DNA of 64,000 bases from the NCBI RefSeq assembly GCF_017874415.1, contig NZ_JAGGLM010000006.1, positions 90,354-154,353 of the forward strand, in the 5' to 3' direction. Every line of letters begins with the position of its first letter. Position 1 is the stretch's first letter. Below the pieces are notes generated by a model that saw nothing but the letters and a program-made list of their open reading frames with translations, was not told the DNA's origin and did no database searches. Shown here in pieces: positions 8,602 through 16,608 of the stretch. The translations under genes and the position numbers were made by a program. The DNA is from Clostridium algifaecis. GTDB lineage: Bacteria > Bacillota > Clostridia > Clostridiales > Clostridiaceae.

Positions 8602-9528
8602 TTACGACAGATTTTTTCCAGCATAAATCTTTGATTTAAAGAAAAAGAATATTATTATTAAAATTGTAAACAAAGGTGAAATGTATTCAGGTACTTCAAT
8701 ATGAAACCCTTCAAGAACCATAACAATGCCAAGACATAGTACCGAGTACATAGCACCATTTTTAAGATAAATATATTTTTTAATTTTCTCTATACTTCCC
8801 ATTGTAATCTTTCTAACAACAATAGCCCCTAGACCATTCCCCACTATAATTAATGGAATTGACATTGTAAATGCAAATGCCCCTAAAACTCCATCAATTG
8901 AAAAGGTAGTATCTATTATCTCCAAGTACAATATTTTGCTTACATCGGACATTTCGCTAGTATTATTAAGCAACTTTTTCTCGTTTTCTTCTGCATTTTT
9001 TTTAAATCCATCGGTTATAAAAAATGCAGATGATCCAATTACAGCTGATAAAGCAAGTACTGGATTGTATTTTAAAGCTAATGCTACAATACCAACTAAA
9101 ATGATCGAAACAACAGCATAAAACCAAGTACCATTTTTAAGAAAGAATTTTTCAGTTACAAGTCCTAAATGCTTATCTTCAATAAATAGCCAATGAAGAA
9201 ACAAGAATATAAGAAATACTCCACCTCCAAGCATAAGTATAGGCGTTGAATATTCTATAGATTCTATTATATGTGGATCATTGGAAAAAGTTGCAGTTAA
9301 TGCTCCTATAGGACCAAGGGATTGATTTGTAGCCCATACAATAGCCCAAGGCAATAATCCCCTTACTACAAATACTGCAAATAATATTCCATATAATAAG
9401 AACCATTTTTTTGCCTTTTCAGACATGGTTGATAGAACTTCAGCATTTATTACAGCATTATCTATACTTGAAACTACTTCAAATAAACATAAGCCTATTG
9501 TGATAAAAATGATTGATATAATTCCCAT
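8602..9528 (-). CDS. DUF475 / TerC-like integral membrane protein
   Basis: 308 residues with seven to nine hydrophobic segments. Acidic residues within membrane helices occur in FEVVSSIDNAVINAEV near the N-terminus and in LEIIDTTFSIDGVLGAF around residue 205, the paired ExxxSxDN-type motifs of the TerC/Alx/DUF475 superfamily. Members are linked to metal (often manganese) export or tellurite resistance; the substrate here is unknown. Start ATG follows AAAGGAT. It is a single gene after a 389-base gap on its upstream side. Confidence 0.85.
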   Translation of the reverse strand: MGIISIIFITIGLCLFEVVSSIDNAVINAEVLSTMSEKAKKWFLLYGILFAVFVVRGLLPWAIVWATNQSLGPIGALTATFSNDPHIIESIEYSTPILMLGGGVFLIFLFLHWLFIEDKHLGLVTEKFFLKNGTWFYAVVSIILVGIVALALKYNPVLALSAVIGSSAFFITDGFKKNAEENEKKLLNNTSEMSDVSKILYLEIIDTTFSIDGVLGAFAFTMSIPLIIVGNGLGAIVVRKITMGSIEKIKKYIYLKNGAMYSVLCLGIVMVLEGFHIEVPEYISPLFTILIIIFFFFKSKIYAGKNLS

Positions 9529-9714
9529 AAAATTAATCCTTTCAAATAAAAATTTCAGTTTTTAAATAAGTAAGTATATTATTATTTACTTTCTTTTTTT
9601 ATATATTTACCTTTTAAGTTTTAATAATATAAATTTGCGATTGTGTCTTAATTAATTCTAGTATATCATGAAATCTAAGTAATTAAATCATTGAAGTATA
9701 GCAACTAATTCGTA

Positions 9715-9834
9715 TTATAAGTTAACTCTTATCTGCTTTAACTTCAAAATATCTGTGCTTGCTGTAATTTCCATGTACCATGCAAATCTTATCTTTTTAT
9801 TTGACGGACCAAGAGCTGTCCATTGTGTCTCAGT
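9715..9834 (-). pseudogene. short open fragment in the gap 9529-9917
   Basis: The 389-base gap between the DUF475 gene and the zeta toxin has no intact gene. On the minus strand a 39-codon stretch is open (it includes QWTALGPSNKK and RFAWYMEITAS), with a stop directly before it and no start codon or ribosome site. It reads like protein sequence but I do not recognise it; it may be the tail of a decayed gene. The rest of the gap shows nothing clear. Confidence 0.3.
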
Positions 9835-9888
9835 TTAAAATTCTTTCAATTTCTTTTACTTTCTGGATATTTTGAACATAAAAAAACT

Positions 9889-9914
9889 AGCTCAATATTC
9901 AATATACTAAACTA
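9889..9914 (-). terminator. possible terminator of the zeta toxin gene
   Basis: ACTAG and CTAGT arms with a long loop are followed on the minus strand by a run of seven T. Short stem, so only a weak call. Confidence 0.4.
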
Positions 9915-9917
9915 GTG

Positions 9918-10481
9918 TTATTTTAAAATATGACTACTCCATTTAGGAATTATATCTCTTTTCCATTTAATTACTCCATCACATATATAAGCTATATGCC
10001 TAAATTTATTTGTATTATCATATATATTTATTTCATTGCATAAATCTGATATCTTTTTTAAGTTGTCCAATGATTCATAATATCTTCTTTCTATAACTTC
10101 TTCTGGAATTCCGTGTCTACCTTTTGAAACTCTAATTTTAACTCTTTCTTTAGCAACATCAGGATTATCAACCCCAATGTAATTCATCACTACATAAAAA
10201 CCTTCCTGCCTTGCTTTTCTTATATTTCTAACAATACTTTTGCCTTAAAGAGTAGTTTCTTGGTTAAATGATATATTGTTTTTAATATAGTAATTTATAA
10301 GTTTTACAGCCTCTCTTGCACACTTAATTTGAAGATTGCTATCTTTCCACGAACCTATTCTTGCCACCATCTCATCTGTATTTATTCTTTTTTCATTTTT
10401 GTCTCTTTCACAATAAATAGACTCATATATTGATGTTTTTCCAGCCCCATTTACTCCTGCAAATATAGTATAAGTAGCCAT
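9918..10481 (-). pseudogene. zeta-type toxin kinase broken by an in-frame stop
   Basis: The first 78 codons encode FAGVNGAGKTS, a Walker A of the zeta/PezT toxin family, an INTDEM segment and SFNQETTL. A TAA at 10245-10247 follows, and the same frame then continues for 108 codons (GKSIVRNIRKARQEGF, later VKIRVSKGRHGIPEEVIERR) to 9918. The family normally reads ETTLSGKS here, so one base change from TCA to TAA explains the break. Zeta toxins phosphorylate UDP-N-acetylglucosamine and block wall synthesis. Its start overlaps the stop of the antitoxin frame (TAATG), showing a former operon. The second half could only be made by reinitiation. Confidence 0.85.
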
Positions 10482-10531
10482 TACTTTTTACCTATTACTC
10501 TTTCCTGTTCCTTTTGTAGTACCAAATCAGA

Positions 10532-10540
10532 TAATGTAAT
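10532..10540. repeat. target site duplication, left copy
   Basis: TAATGTAAT, identical to 11913-11921, immediately left of the IS4-family element. Confidence 0.85.
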
Positions 10541-11912
10541 TATAAATGAGAAAAAATGAATACAAATATTTACAGTATATATTTATAATATCATTAAGCA
10601 ACTTTCATAGTTTTTAAAACAGTCTCAAACGAAATACCATTTTTAGCAGATTCATATATCCATTGAATATTATCTTTTTTAACCTGATTTCTCCTTAATA
10701 TAAGTCCTTTTCCGAAGGAATCATTGACATTCTCATGTATTGAACAGTAAATATATGTCAAAGAAATCAATAATAATATTCGATCAATAGATTTGGTAGA
10801 TCTAACTTGATATTTATTAATACCTAGGTTATTTTTTGTCTGCCTGAAAAATATTTCTATGGGCCATCTTTTACTATAATACTCAAGGATAGTTTTGTTA
10901 TCTAATTCTATATCGGTACACAGAAAAGCATGAAGTGCTCCATTTTTTTTAAAAGCACTCTTGTGCCAGCATAGTAAAACTACTGCATTATCAATACCAT
11001 TAAGATTACCTTCATAACGATAAACCCAGTATTTAGAATTGTTTACTGTAACGAGGCAAACATCATTCTTTTCAATATATTGAGTAAATTGTTTAATCTG
11101 AATATGAAATCCTTGAGGATAGATAATGCGATTAGTTTTTAAAGCACCTATAAGATGATAACCTTTTTTTAAATGAGCATTTATAACCTGTTTATTTGTA
11201 AACCACGAGTCACAAAGGCCGTAGGCTGCGCCTTTTGATGAAGGAAGAGTTTCTGCAATATCGCAGACCATCTGTATTTTACTCTTTTCACCTTTTTTAT
11301 AACGTTCAATGGAATATGGCAGTACTTTTTTACCGCATGAAAGCATAGTTGCAAGCAGCTGGTGTCCATATACCTGTTTTCCTTTTAAATGCGAGTGATG
11401 AAAACTTGCTTCCGCAATTGGATTAATAGCCTTTGACTGGGGCTTAGTTTTTTCAGAAATAGTATCATCATAAATAGCAAATATAGGTAAACTGGATGAT
11501 GAACATTCATAAATTGTACGCACAACAAATTTTCTAATTGCTCTCCATGCAAAAGTAATATTCCAGACACCCTGGCTTAAAAATTTACCGAAAGTAGTTC
11601 TATGGCAGTTAGCAAGGCTTAAAAGAACAATATCCGTTACTGTTCCTTTATAACCTTTTTGAATAGAACCTTTTATAAATTGCTCAATATGTTTTAACAC
11701 AGGTTTTGAGAAGTATAATAAAAATCCAAGCTTAAATAAAAATTGATTAATAGGTGACTTTTCTGTTAAAATGTTTTTATGAGACATCTACTTCACTCCT
11801 GTTGTTAAAATTTTTCTGCAAATTAATTTATACAACAAAATGTGAGATTTGTCTCTATTTTTTTATAAATTTTTAACTGTAAATATATGTTATGAAATTT
11901 TCTCAACTATAG
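10541..11912 (-). mobile_element. IS4-family insertion sequence, 1,372 bp
   Basis: The element is bounded by 9-bp direct repeats TAATGTAAT. Its imperfect terminal inverted repeats read TATAAATGAGAAAA on the left and, on the complement of the right end, CTATAGTTGAGAAAA, with further matches at ATATTTACAGT inside. It holds one full-length transposase gene and looks capable of movement. It landed inside the zeta-system antitoxin gene. Confidence 0.85.
10594..11787 (-). CDS. IS4-family transposase
   Basis: 397 residues, full length. The DDE triad can be placed: Asp in FAIYDDTISEK (about 107), Asp193 in GLCDSWFTNKQ and Glu311 in YYSKRWPIEIFFRQTK, the last lying in the Y-(2)-R-(3)-E-(6)-K motif that marks the IS4 superfamily. 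It catalyses cut-and-paste transposition of its own element. No frameshift is seen. Confidence 0.93.
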   Translation of the reverse strand: MSHKNILTEKSPINQFLFKLGFLLYFSKPVLKHIEQFIKGSIQKGYKGTVTDIVLLSLANCHRTTFGKFLSQGVWNITFAWRAIRKFVVRTIYECSSSSLPIFAIYDDTISEKTKPQSKAINPIAEASFHHSHLKGKQVYGHQLLATMLSCGKKVLPYSIERYKKGEKSKIQMVCDIAETLPSSKGAAYGLCDSWFTNKQVINAHLKKGYHLIGALKTNRIIYPQGFHIQIKQFTQYIEKNDVCLVTVNNSKYWVYRYEGNLNGIDNAVVLLCWHKSAFKKNGALHAFLCTDIELDNKTILEYYSKRWPIEIFFRQTKNNLGINKYQVRSTKSIDRILLLISLTYIYCSIHENVNDSFGKGLILRRNQVKKDNIQWIYESAKNGISFETVLKTMKVA

Positions 11913-11921
11913 TAATGTAAT
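11913..11921. repeat. target site duplication, right copy
   Basis: TAATGTAAT, matching 10532-10540, immediately right of the IS4-family element. Confidence 0.85.
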
Positions 11922-12068
11922 ATAAAAATCCTGTTCTTCTTTCGTTTTTGCTTTTTTAAATAGTTCTTTTAGATCTTTATATGAATATCTCAAAAATTGC
12001 TCATATAAGTTATTTTGTTGATTTATCTTCTCCATAATAATTCCTCCAACAAATAATACTTTTATTAT

Positions 12069-12097
12069 ATTATAGCCTAATACATCACTTATATAAA
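12069..12097 (-). promoter_or_regulatory. probable promoter of the former antitoxin-toxin operon
   Basis: On the minus strand a TATAAT (12069-12074) lies 17 bases after TTTATA (12092-12097), a weak -35. Transcription would begin just ahead of the antitoxin ribosome site. Confidence 0.5.
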
Positions 12098-12226
12098 CAA
12101 TTTTCCGTCTATCCTATAAAATCTTAATTGTTTATACCTTTTTAATAAACCCCGTATATATCATAATTTGCACTTCATTTTCTAATTTTATTTTAACAGT
12201 TATAGGTTTTTCTCCTACATAACCTA

Positions 12227-12307
12227 CTACCCAACTACATCTTCCATAGTCTTGCATTTTTTAACCTCTTCCTTATAATTAATATCTGGTATTTCGAAAT
12301 CCTTCAT
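12227..12307 (-). pseudogene. 5' fragment resembling an IS256-family transposase
   Basis: An ATG at 12307 with an excellent GGAGGAATTCCAG site opens a 26-codon frame (MKDFEIPDINYKEEV, then KKCKTMEDVVG) that stops abruptly. Its composition and its position just inside a palindromic end at 12374-12412 resemble the start of an IS256/mutator-type transposase cut off by recombination. A second overlapping frame of 41 codons (MQDYGRCSWVVGYVGEKP...) follows and is not recognised. The remaining bases 12120-12226 and 12308-12373 show nothing else. Confidence 0.4.
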
Positions 12308-12373
12308 CTGGAATTCCTCCTTAAATTTATTTAAGTATATTATTCCAAATATACCAATTAACTATACGAAAAA

Positions 12374-12412
12374 ATGTCAGTAGATTTGGTTTTTACACAA
12401 ATCTACTGACAT
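12374..12412 (-). terminator. palindrome with T tract, terminator or IS256-like end
   Basis: ATGTCAGTAGATTTG and its complement form a perfect 15-bp stem with a 9-base loop. On the minus strand it is followed by TTTTTT, as in a Rho-independent terminator. Its TAGATTTGTGTAAA core recurs at 8484-8526. Confidence 0.65.
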
Positions 12413-12480
12413 CCCCGAATAGACATAAATCTCATTAAAAATCATGAATTTCTATTACTAAGAGAAGGTCATAGAATTCG

Positions 12481-12864
12481 TCAATTTTCAGATAACTTAT
12501 TTGATAGTACAGGACTTAGGCCAAAGATATTTCTTGAAAGTAGAAGTGTAGAAACTTTATTAAGAGCTACATTCAATGCCTTCTCCTCATCTGAACTTAT
12601 ATCAACGACTACGCATTCAATTTCCTTAGCACCTTCCTGCTTTAAAACCTTAAATCTTTGATGTCCTCCCACTATGTTCCCTGTTTTCTTATTCCAAATT
12701 ACTGGTTCAACATAGCCAAAGGTTTCAATTGATCTTTTAAGTTTTTTATATTTGATTTTTAGCCTATACCCTCCTATGGAATTTTGCGATTTTTTACAGG
12801 TCGGGGACCACCCAGCCTTTCCGGCACAACTCCAATCTTTCACCTCTAAAATATTTTGATGCAT
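12481..12864 (-). pseudogene. ParB/sulfiredoxin-like domain fragment
   Basis: Residues 40-105 match the ParB-like nuclease domain found at the start of phage ParB-methyltransferase proteins: IETFGYVEPVIWNK, NIVGGHQRFKVLKQ, ECVVVDI and EKALNVALNKVS. The same segment is intact in the gene at 45245-46498, where it continues as ALNKISGEWDLE. Here the frame changes to unrelated sequence after NKVS and stops, and the first 38 residues are also atypical, so both ends look broken. I read it as the remnant of an older prophage gene. Confidence 0.7.
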
Positions 12865-12865
12865 T

Positions 12866-12892
12866 AAAAAACCCCCGGAATTTTACCGAGAG
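12866..12892 (-). terminator. terminator of the UPF0175/DUF3368 pair
   Basis: On the minus strand CTCTCGG and CCGGGGG pair (with G-T pairs) over a TAAAATT loop, followed by TTTTTT, just after the toxin gene. Confidence 0.75.
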
Positions 12893-12910
12893 TTTGTGTT
12901 TTTTCAATAG

Positions 12911-13414
12911 TTAATCAATTTCTCCTGCATATTTTAGAATCTGATTATATAATTTTACCGACATTCTAAATCCATTTTCTATTAGTATATCTAAATATTT
13001 CTTTACGCTTTCAATCTTTTTATATTCTTTTGACAATAATAAAATTCCCATTAATCCAATTGATCTTAATAACATTGTTTCTGCAAAATGCCTAGCTGAT
13101 CTATCATCAATTATTACTCTTTTTATTTTTAATTCTTTTGCTGCAACCATTACTTCAAGTTCTCCTCTATGAAGTCTTCCATATAACTGCTCCACCAAAA
13201 GCTTATTTTTTACACTATATATTTTTATATGATTATTTTTAACGGCTTCAATTAATTCCTTTGACCCTATTTTTCTAATCTTTTCATTTATTGTTACTTC
13301 TTTATAAACCTCTTCTGTAATATAAACTTCATCAAAAATTTCCCATAGTAAATCTAATTTCTTAATAATACTTAATCCTATAATTGGACTTGAATTACAT
13401 ACAGCTTTAATCAT
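12911..13414 (-). CDS. DUF3368 PIN-like toxin
   Basis: 167 residues of the DUF3368 family, PIN-domain-like proteins thought to be RNases of type II toxin-antitoxin systems. Seen: CNSSPIIGLSIIKKLDLL at the N-terminus (the family usually has D or N before SSP; here N), LHRGELEVMVAAKEL with the conserved Glu, and VIIDDRSARHFAE with acidic residues, then GLMGILLLSK. Its first codons overlap the end of the UPF0175 gene by 8 bases, the normal arrangement for this pair. Activity is not proven because the first acidic residue is replaced. Confidence 0.82.
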   Translation of the reverse strand: MIKAVCNSSPIIGLSIIKKLDLLWEIFDEVYITEEVYKEVTINEKIRKIGSKELIEAVKNNHIKIYSVKNKLLVEQLYGRLHRGELEVMVAAKELKIKRVIIDDRSARHFAETMLLRSIGLMGILLLSKEYKKIESVKKYLDILIENGFRMSVKLYNQILKYAGEID

Positions 13415-13715
13415 TTCTATTTTCTCCTAGTTCATCTTTAAAATCTTTTACTGCAATTTCATCAAAACGAAATTCATCTTCTGTATATTCATTCCATGGT
13501 ATATTTTTATTCTTAAGTAAAGTCATAAAATCTGCAAGCTCCATTTCTGCTATTTCAGCTGCACGTGCTAATGATACTGACTTACTTGTAAATAATGCAA
13601 TTGCTATAGATATTGTTATATTATCATTTAAAGATTTTGAAAGGCCTAAATCTTCTATAAGAGGTATTAAGTCATTAGATAAATTTAAATCAACTTTTAC
13701 TTTTTCAGAACTCAT
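13407..13715 (-). CDS. UPF0175-family antitoxin
   Basis: 102 residues. The middle part, ALFTSKSVSLARAAEIAEMELADFMTLL, has the helix-turn-helix-like pattern of UPF0175 proteins, followed by IPWNEYTEDEF. The family pairs with DUF3368 toxins and would both repress the operon and bind the toxin. The ATG at 13715 lies behind a spacer with AAGGGTGTG. Transcribed with the toxin. Confidence 0.82.
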   Translation of the reverse strand: MSSEKVKVDLNLSNDLIPLIEDLGLSKSLNDNITISIAIALFTSKSVSLARAAEIAEMELADFMTLLKNKNIPWNEYTEDEFRFDEIAVKDFKDELGENRND

Positions 13716-13799
13716 TTATTTCACACCCTTAATTTAATTAAATCACATGAACCCTTTTATTTATTATACCCTATAATATAAATAATTTGAATTGTATAT

Positions 13800-14102
13800 T
13801 TATCTAAGCACTGCCTGTATTATTTTAATTAGCTGTTTTTTGCTAAGTGCTTGTAAGTATTCCTGTCTTTTCTTATATGAACATTCTTCAAGGCTTTTTT
13901 GATTTCTACCTTGCTTTATAAAAATTCCTGATAGTTTCAAGTCATCTCTATTTGATTCTAAGTAATGCCTTCTCCAAATATTGTAATACCTAATTGCATT
14001 ATTTTTATTAATACCTCTTGCAACAGGCTTTTTAATAGCATCAGATCTATTACACATTTCAAAGCTATTACAAAGATTATATATTTTTTCTAGGTCTATC
14101 AT
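13800..14102 (-). CDS. hypothetical phage-type protein
   Basis: 100 residues, basic and helical, not recognised. It has VARGINKNNAIRYYNIWRRHYL in the middle and a Lys-rich end. It overlaps the end of the small cysteine protein by 26 bases, so the two are probably co-transcribed. Context of degraded prophage regulators suggests a phage origin. Confidence 0.55.
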   Translation of the reverse strand: MIDLEKIYNLCNSFEMCNRSDAIKKPVARGINKNNAIRYYNIWRRHYLESNRDDLKLSGIFIKQGRNQKSLEECSYKKRQEYLQALSKKQLIKIIQAVLR

Positions 14103-14205
14103 TTTTATTAACCCTCTTACTTTTTCTTATACATTTTGGTAACATACAAAATACATGATTTTCATCTATTTTGTCGCTCCATACACATCCTCTACATTTA
14201 TTCAT
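14077..14205 (-). CDS. small cysteine-rich protein, possible zinc finger
   Basis: 42 residues with CRGCVWS near the start and FCMLPKC further on, a C-x2-C...C-x4-C arrangement that could bind zinc, then a strongly basic tail. The ATG at 14205 follows GCTGGAGGAATT; the longer frame to 14301 has no ribosome site. Function unknown. Confidence 0.55.
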   Translation of the reverse strand: MNKCRGCVWSDKIDENHVFCMLPKCIRKSKRVNKNDRPRKNI

Positions 14206-14381
14206 AATTCCTCCAGCAATAACAAAAGCCTCAGAACATAAGTCTGAAGCCTTAATTTTTTGTATAATAAAAGCCCTAAGAGTTCTATCTCTCAAGGCCA
14301 CTAATTCTTATTCTTTTTCTATACTACTATAATAACACATATGAACCGGACAAAACGGACAAGTTTTAAATTTTTTACTCA

Positions 14382-15386
14382 TTATAAGTTATTTATTTTA
14401 TTAAAAAGATCTGTGCTGTAGTCTCTAATATCAGATATATTCAACATATTATACTTCATCTTTATTTCATTAAAGTACTTTCCTATTAGTTCTTTATTAA
14501 TAATTCTATCTGACAATTCATTATCATCTAATCCTTTTCTAGTAATTCTCCAAGGCTTTTCACTATGAGTCATTTTCTCTAAAATCTTTCCGCTATAACA
14601 TCCTAAGTTTATAATTATGCTGTCAATCATATCTCTTTCCATTTTAGTTAGTTCTATATCACTAAATTCGATATTTTCTTCAATAGGATTGTATCCATAA
14701 TTTTTATATTTATGATAGATATCTTTATATACCGGGCCATGAACCCATGCTTCACAATCATTATTAAATAAATATTGTTCATTAAAAACTTTATAGAACC
14801 CCTGACAATAGTATAGCAATTTTTGCAATGCCAAAGGTGTTATATCTATACTTTTATATAAAATATATTTAACTATGCTGTCTATTTTATCCTCATTTTC
14901 TATAGTAAGTGCTCTTTGGTCTTCTTCAATTTTTTCTATAGATAATTTACAAAGATTATATGCTCTTTCAGAAATTCTACCTTTATTCTGTTCTAACATT
15001 TCAATCATATATGATGGATTTTCTAAGATCCTTTTTAATATATCTGAATATTGTTTTGTTGGAATATCTCCATTTAAATATCTAGTTAATGTTCCTTCTC
15101 CCCACCCTAATAGCAATGATAATGGTCTTTTACCAATATCATATTTATTGAGTATATCCTCTATCTCTGAAACAAGAATTAATTTTTCTTCTTTTCTATA
15201 AGCTTTATCAAGCATTTTTAAATTATAATCTCTAATATCAGATACAAATATTGGTTCTCCGCATTCATTACAATAGGTTTCTTTACCTTTATATTTTATA
15301 TTTTTACCTTTAATAGACTTATTTTTATCAACTTCTTTAATTGAATATTCAATCATGTCATGGCATTTTTCACAAAAACCCAACAT
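14382..15386 (-). CDS. MqsA-like zinc/HTH antitoxin fused to a Panacea (DUF4065) domain
   Basis: 334 residues in three parts. Residues 1-45 hold two Cys pairs (CEKC and CNEC), as in MqsA-type antitoxins. Residues 70-115 resemble an XRE helix-turn-helix (LLGWGEGTLTRYLNGDIP). Residues 165-310 match the Panacea/SocA-like DUF4065 domain (ALQKLLYYCQGF, CEAWVHGPVYKDIYHKYK, SEKPWRITRKG). Panacea proteins are versatile antitoxins that neutralise unrelated toxins; the N-terminal part would bind DNA. It lies 35 bases after an MqsR-like gene, so the order is toxin then antitoxin. Confidence 0.85.
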   Translation of the reverse strand: MLGFCEKCHDMIEYSIKEVDKNKSIKGKNIKYKGKETYCNECGEPIFVSDIRDYNLKMLDKAYRKEEKLILVSEIEDILNKYDIGKRPLSLLLGWGEGTLTRYLNGDIPTKQYSDILKRILENPSYMIEMLEQNKGRISERAYNLCKLSIEKIEEDQRALTIENEDKIDSIVKYILYKSIDITPLALQKLLYYCQGFYKVFNEQYLFNNDCEAWVHGPVYKDIYHKYKNYGYNPIEENIEFSDIELTKMERDMIDSIIINLGCYSGKILEKMTHSEKPWRITRKGLDDNELSDRIINKELIGKYFNEIKMKYNMLNISDIRDYSTDLFNKINNL

Positions 15387-15421
15387 TTTGAATTCCTCCT
15401 TATTCGCACAAATTTACTATT

Positions 15422-15847
15422 TTATTTAAATAAATATTTAATTGGTTTATTTCTTTTATGAAATGATATAACTATCATAAAATCATCGCCTTTTCTTGTT
15501 TGAGTAATATTTGTTTTAATATATATGTCTACAAGTTCTAAAGGTCCCCAATTATCTAATTTGTGTTTTTTACAAAATATGTATAACTTCTCATATGAAA
15601 ATTCTTTTTTATAGTTATCAACAGCATAACAAAAGTCATCATACTGAATGCCTAATAAAATTTCTTTTTCTTTTTTACTATCTACCTTATAATCCTCTAT
15701 AAAATCTATATTTTCCTTTCTATTTTTATTTTTGGATATAATATATCTTCCCTCAAGAATTAATTTTCTAAAATTATCAAGGTATTCCTTAATTTCATCT
15801 GAAGTAAAATCTATATACTTCTTTGTTTCTGTATTAAAAGAACTCAA
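15422..15847 (-). CDS. MqsR-like toxin, partner of the Panacea antitoxin
   Basis: 141 residues. The layout resembles MqsR/RelE-fold mRNA interferases: an N-terminal helix (IKEYLDNFRKLILEGRY), a central ILLGIQYDDFCYAVDNY segment, then strands VDIYIKTNI and MIVISFHKRN. MqsR cleaves mRNA at GCU sites, but catalytic residues cannot be assigned safely here. Its position directly upstream of an MqsA-like antitoxin is the strongest evidence. Divergent; the family call is tentative. Confidence 0.6.
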   Translation of the reverse strand: MSSFNTETKKYIDFTSDEIKEYLDNFRKLILEGRYIISKNKNRKENIDFIEDYKVDSKKEKEILLGIQYDDFCYAVDNYKKEFSYEKLYIFCKKHKLDNWGPLELVDIYIKTNITQTRKGDDFMIVISFHKRNKPIKYLFK

Positions 15848-16087
15848 TTTACAATCTCTCCTTAATAATATTATAGTTCAATTATATATTAAATATACAT
15901 ATTTCACAATATTTTTGTATTAATTGATACATTTATTTTTTATTTGTGTATCATTAGTTTGATAGTTTTTCTTTAAGGCCATCAATTTTTTTATACTAAA
16001 AAAGCCATGAGAAATTCATTTCAAATAACTAATACTTTTTTTATTTTTATAATGTTATACATACAAACTCTATAAATTTTAACTTTT

Positions 16088-16125
16088 AATTTCTAAACTA
16101 GTCGAATTCGACCAGTTTAGAAATT
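16088..16125. repeat. 38-bp near-perfect palindrome
   Basis: AATTTCTAAACT(A/G) arms flank a GTCGAATTCGAC centre with one mismatched pair. It has no loop, so it looks more like a protein-binding site or recombination site than a terminator, although it also lies 18 bases after a stop codon. The 240 bases before it (15848-16087) hold no gene. Confidence 0.6.
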
Positions 16126-16143
16126 AGCTTGTCTTATTTTTTC

Positions 16144-16311
16144 TTAAAAATCTGTCATGTGCTTTTCTTCCTTTTCTTTTGATGCTTGTACTTCTTTAGG
16201 TTCTTCTTTTATTTGAACCCCTGTTTTCATTTGTGGTAATGCTTCAGCTAAAGCTAGTAAAGCATTCATAATATCTGGAGAATCAACTCTCACCCTAATA
16301 TTAATATCCAT
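16144..16311 (-). CDS. small phage-type protein, 55 residues
   Basis: The ATG at 16311 follows the stop of the HTH gene without a gap and shares its AAAGGGGTG upstream region. The product is MDINIRVRVDSPD... with an Ala/Leu-rich helix (IMNALLALAEALPQM) and a Glu/Lys-rich tail. Similar short proteins sit beside regulators in clostridial prophages. Function unknown. Confidence 0.55.
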   Translation of the reverse strand: MDINIRVRVDSPDIMNALLALAEALPQMKTGVQIKEEPKEVQASKEKEEKHMTDF

Positions 16312-16524
16312 CTATAACACCCCTTTCTTTTTAGATAAAGTATCTACTGACTCTTCTGGAAATACTCTTAAAAGTCCACTTGCAACCTTGCGGCCTACGC
16401 CTCTTTTTCCACTAAGAACCCTGCTTATAGTTCCTTTTGATACATTAGCCTTGGCAGCTAACTTATTTTGAGATAAACCATTTACCTCCATTAGTTCTTT
16501 CAATTTTGAAAAATTTAAATCCAT
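16312..16524 (-). CDS. XRE-family helix-turn-helix regulator
   Basis: 70 residues, little more than one HTH domain: LMEVNGLSQNKLAAKANVSKGTISRVLSGKRGV. Small Cro/C1-like DNA-binding protein, probably the regulator of the former prophage. It is followed at once by the 55-residue gene and lies after the ImmA-like gene, with which it probably formed a phage or ICE switch. Confidence 0.82.
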   Translation of the reverse strand: MDLNFSKLKELMEVNGLSQNKLAAKANVSKGTISRVLSGKRGVGRKVASGLLRVFPEESVDTLSKKKGVL

Positions 16525-16608
16525 AACTATCCCCCTCTTGTGTTATCTTTTATGCTTGTTAGCTAATTTGCTAACATAGAGTTAAAAAAGTATGTACTTA
16601 ACAGCACA

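Larger units (their letters stand above)
10481..12035 (-). pseudogene. zeta-system antitoxin interrupted by an IS4-family element
   Basis: A 57-codon gene is split by the insertion sequence at 10541-11912. The upstream piece starts with ATG at 12035 after TTGGAGGAATTATT and encodes MEKINQQNNLYEQF...KEEQDFYITL, then runs into IS sequence. The downstream piece resumes at the left flank and encodes SDLVLQKEQERVIGKK, ending in a TAA that overlaps the toxin ATG. Removing the element and one copy of the 9-bp duplication restores one continuous frame. Small helical proteins upstream of zeta toxins act as antitoxins, which is the inferred role. Confidence 0.82.

Noticed and set aside
10541..10600. 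10-bp target duplication AATTATAAAT/AACTATAGTA at an IS boundary set a few bases further in
   Set aside because: Only 6 of 10 bases match; the 9-bp TAATGTAAT repeat is perfect and also restores the antitoxin frame.
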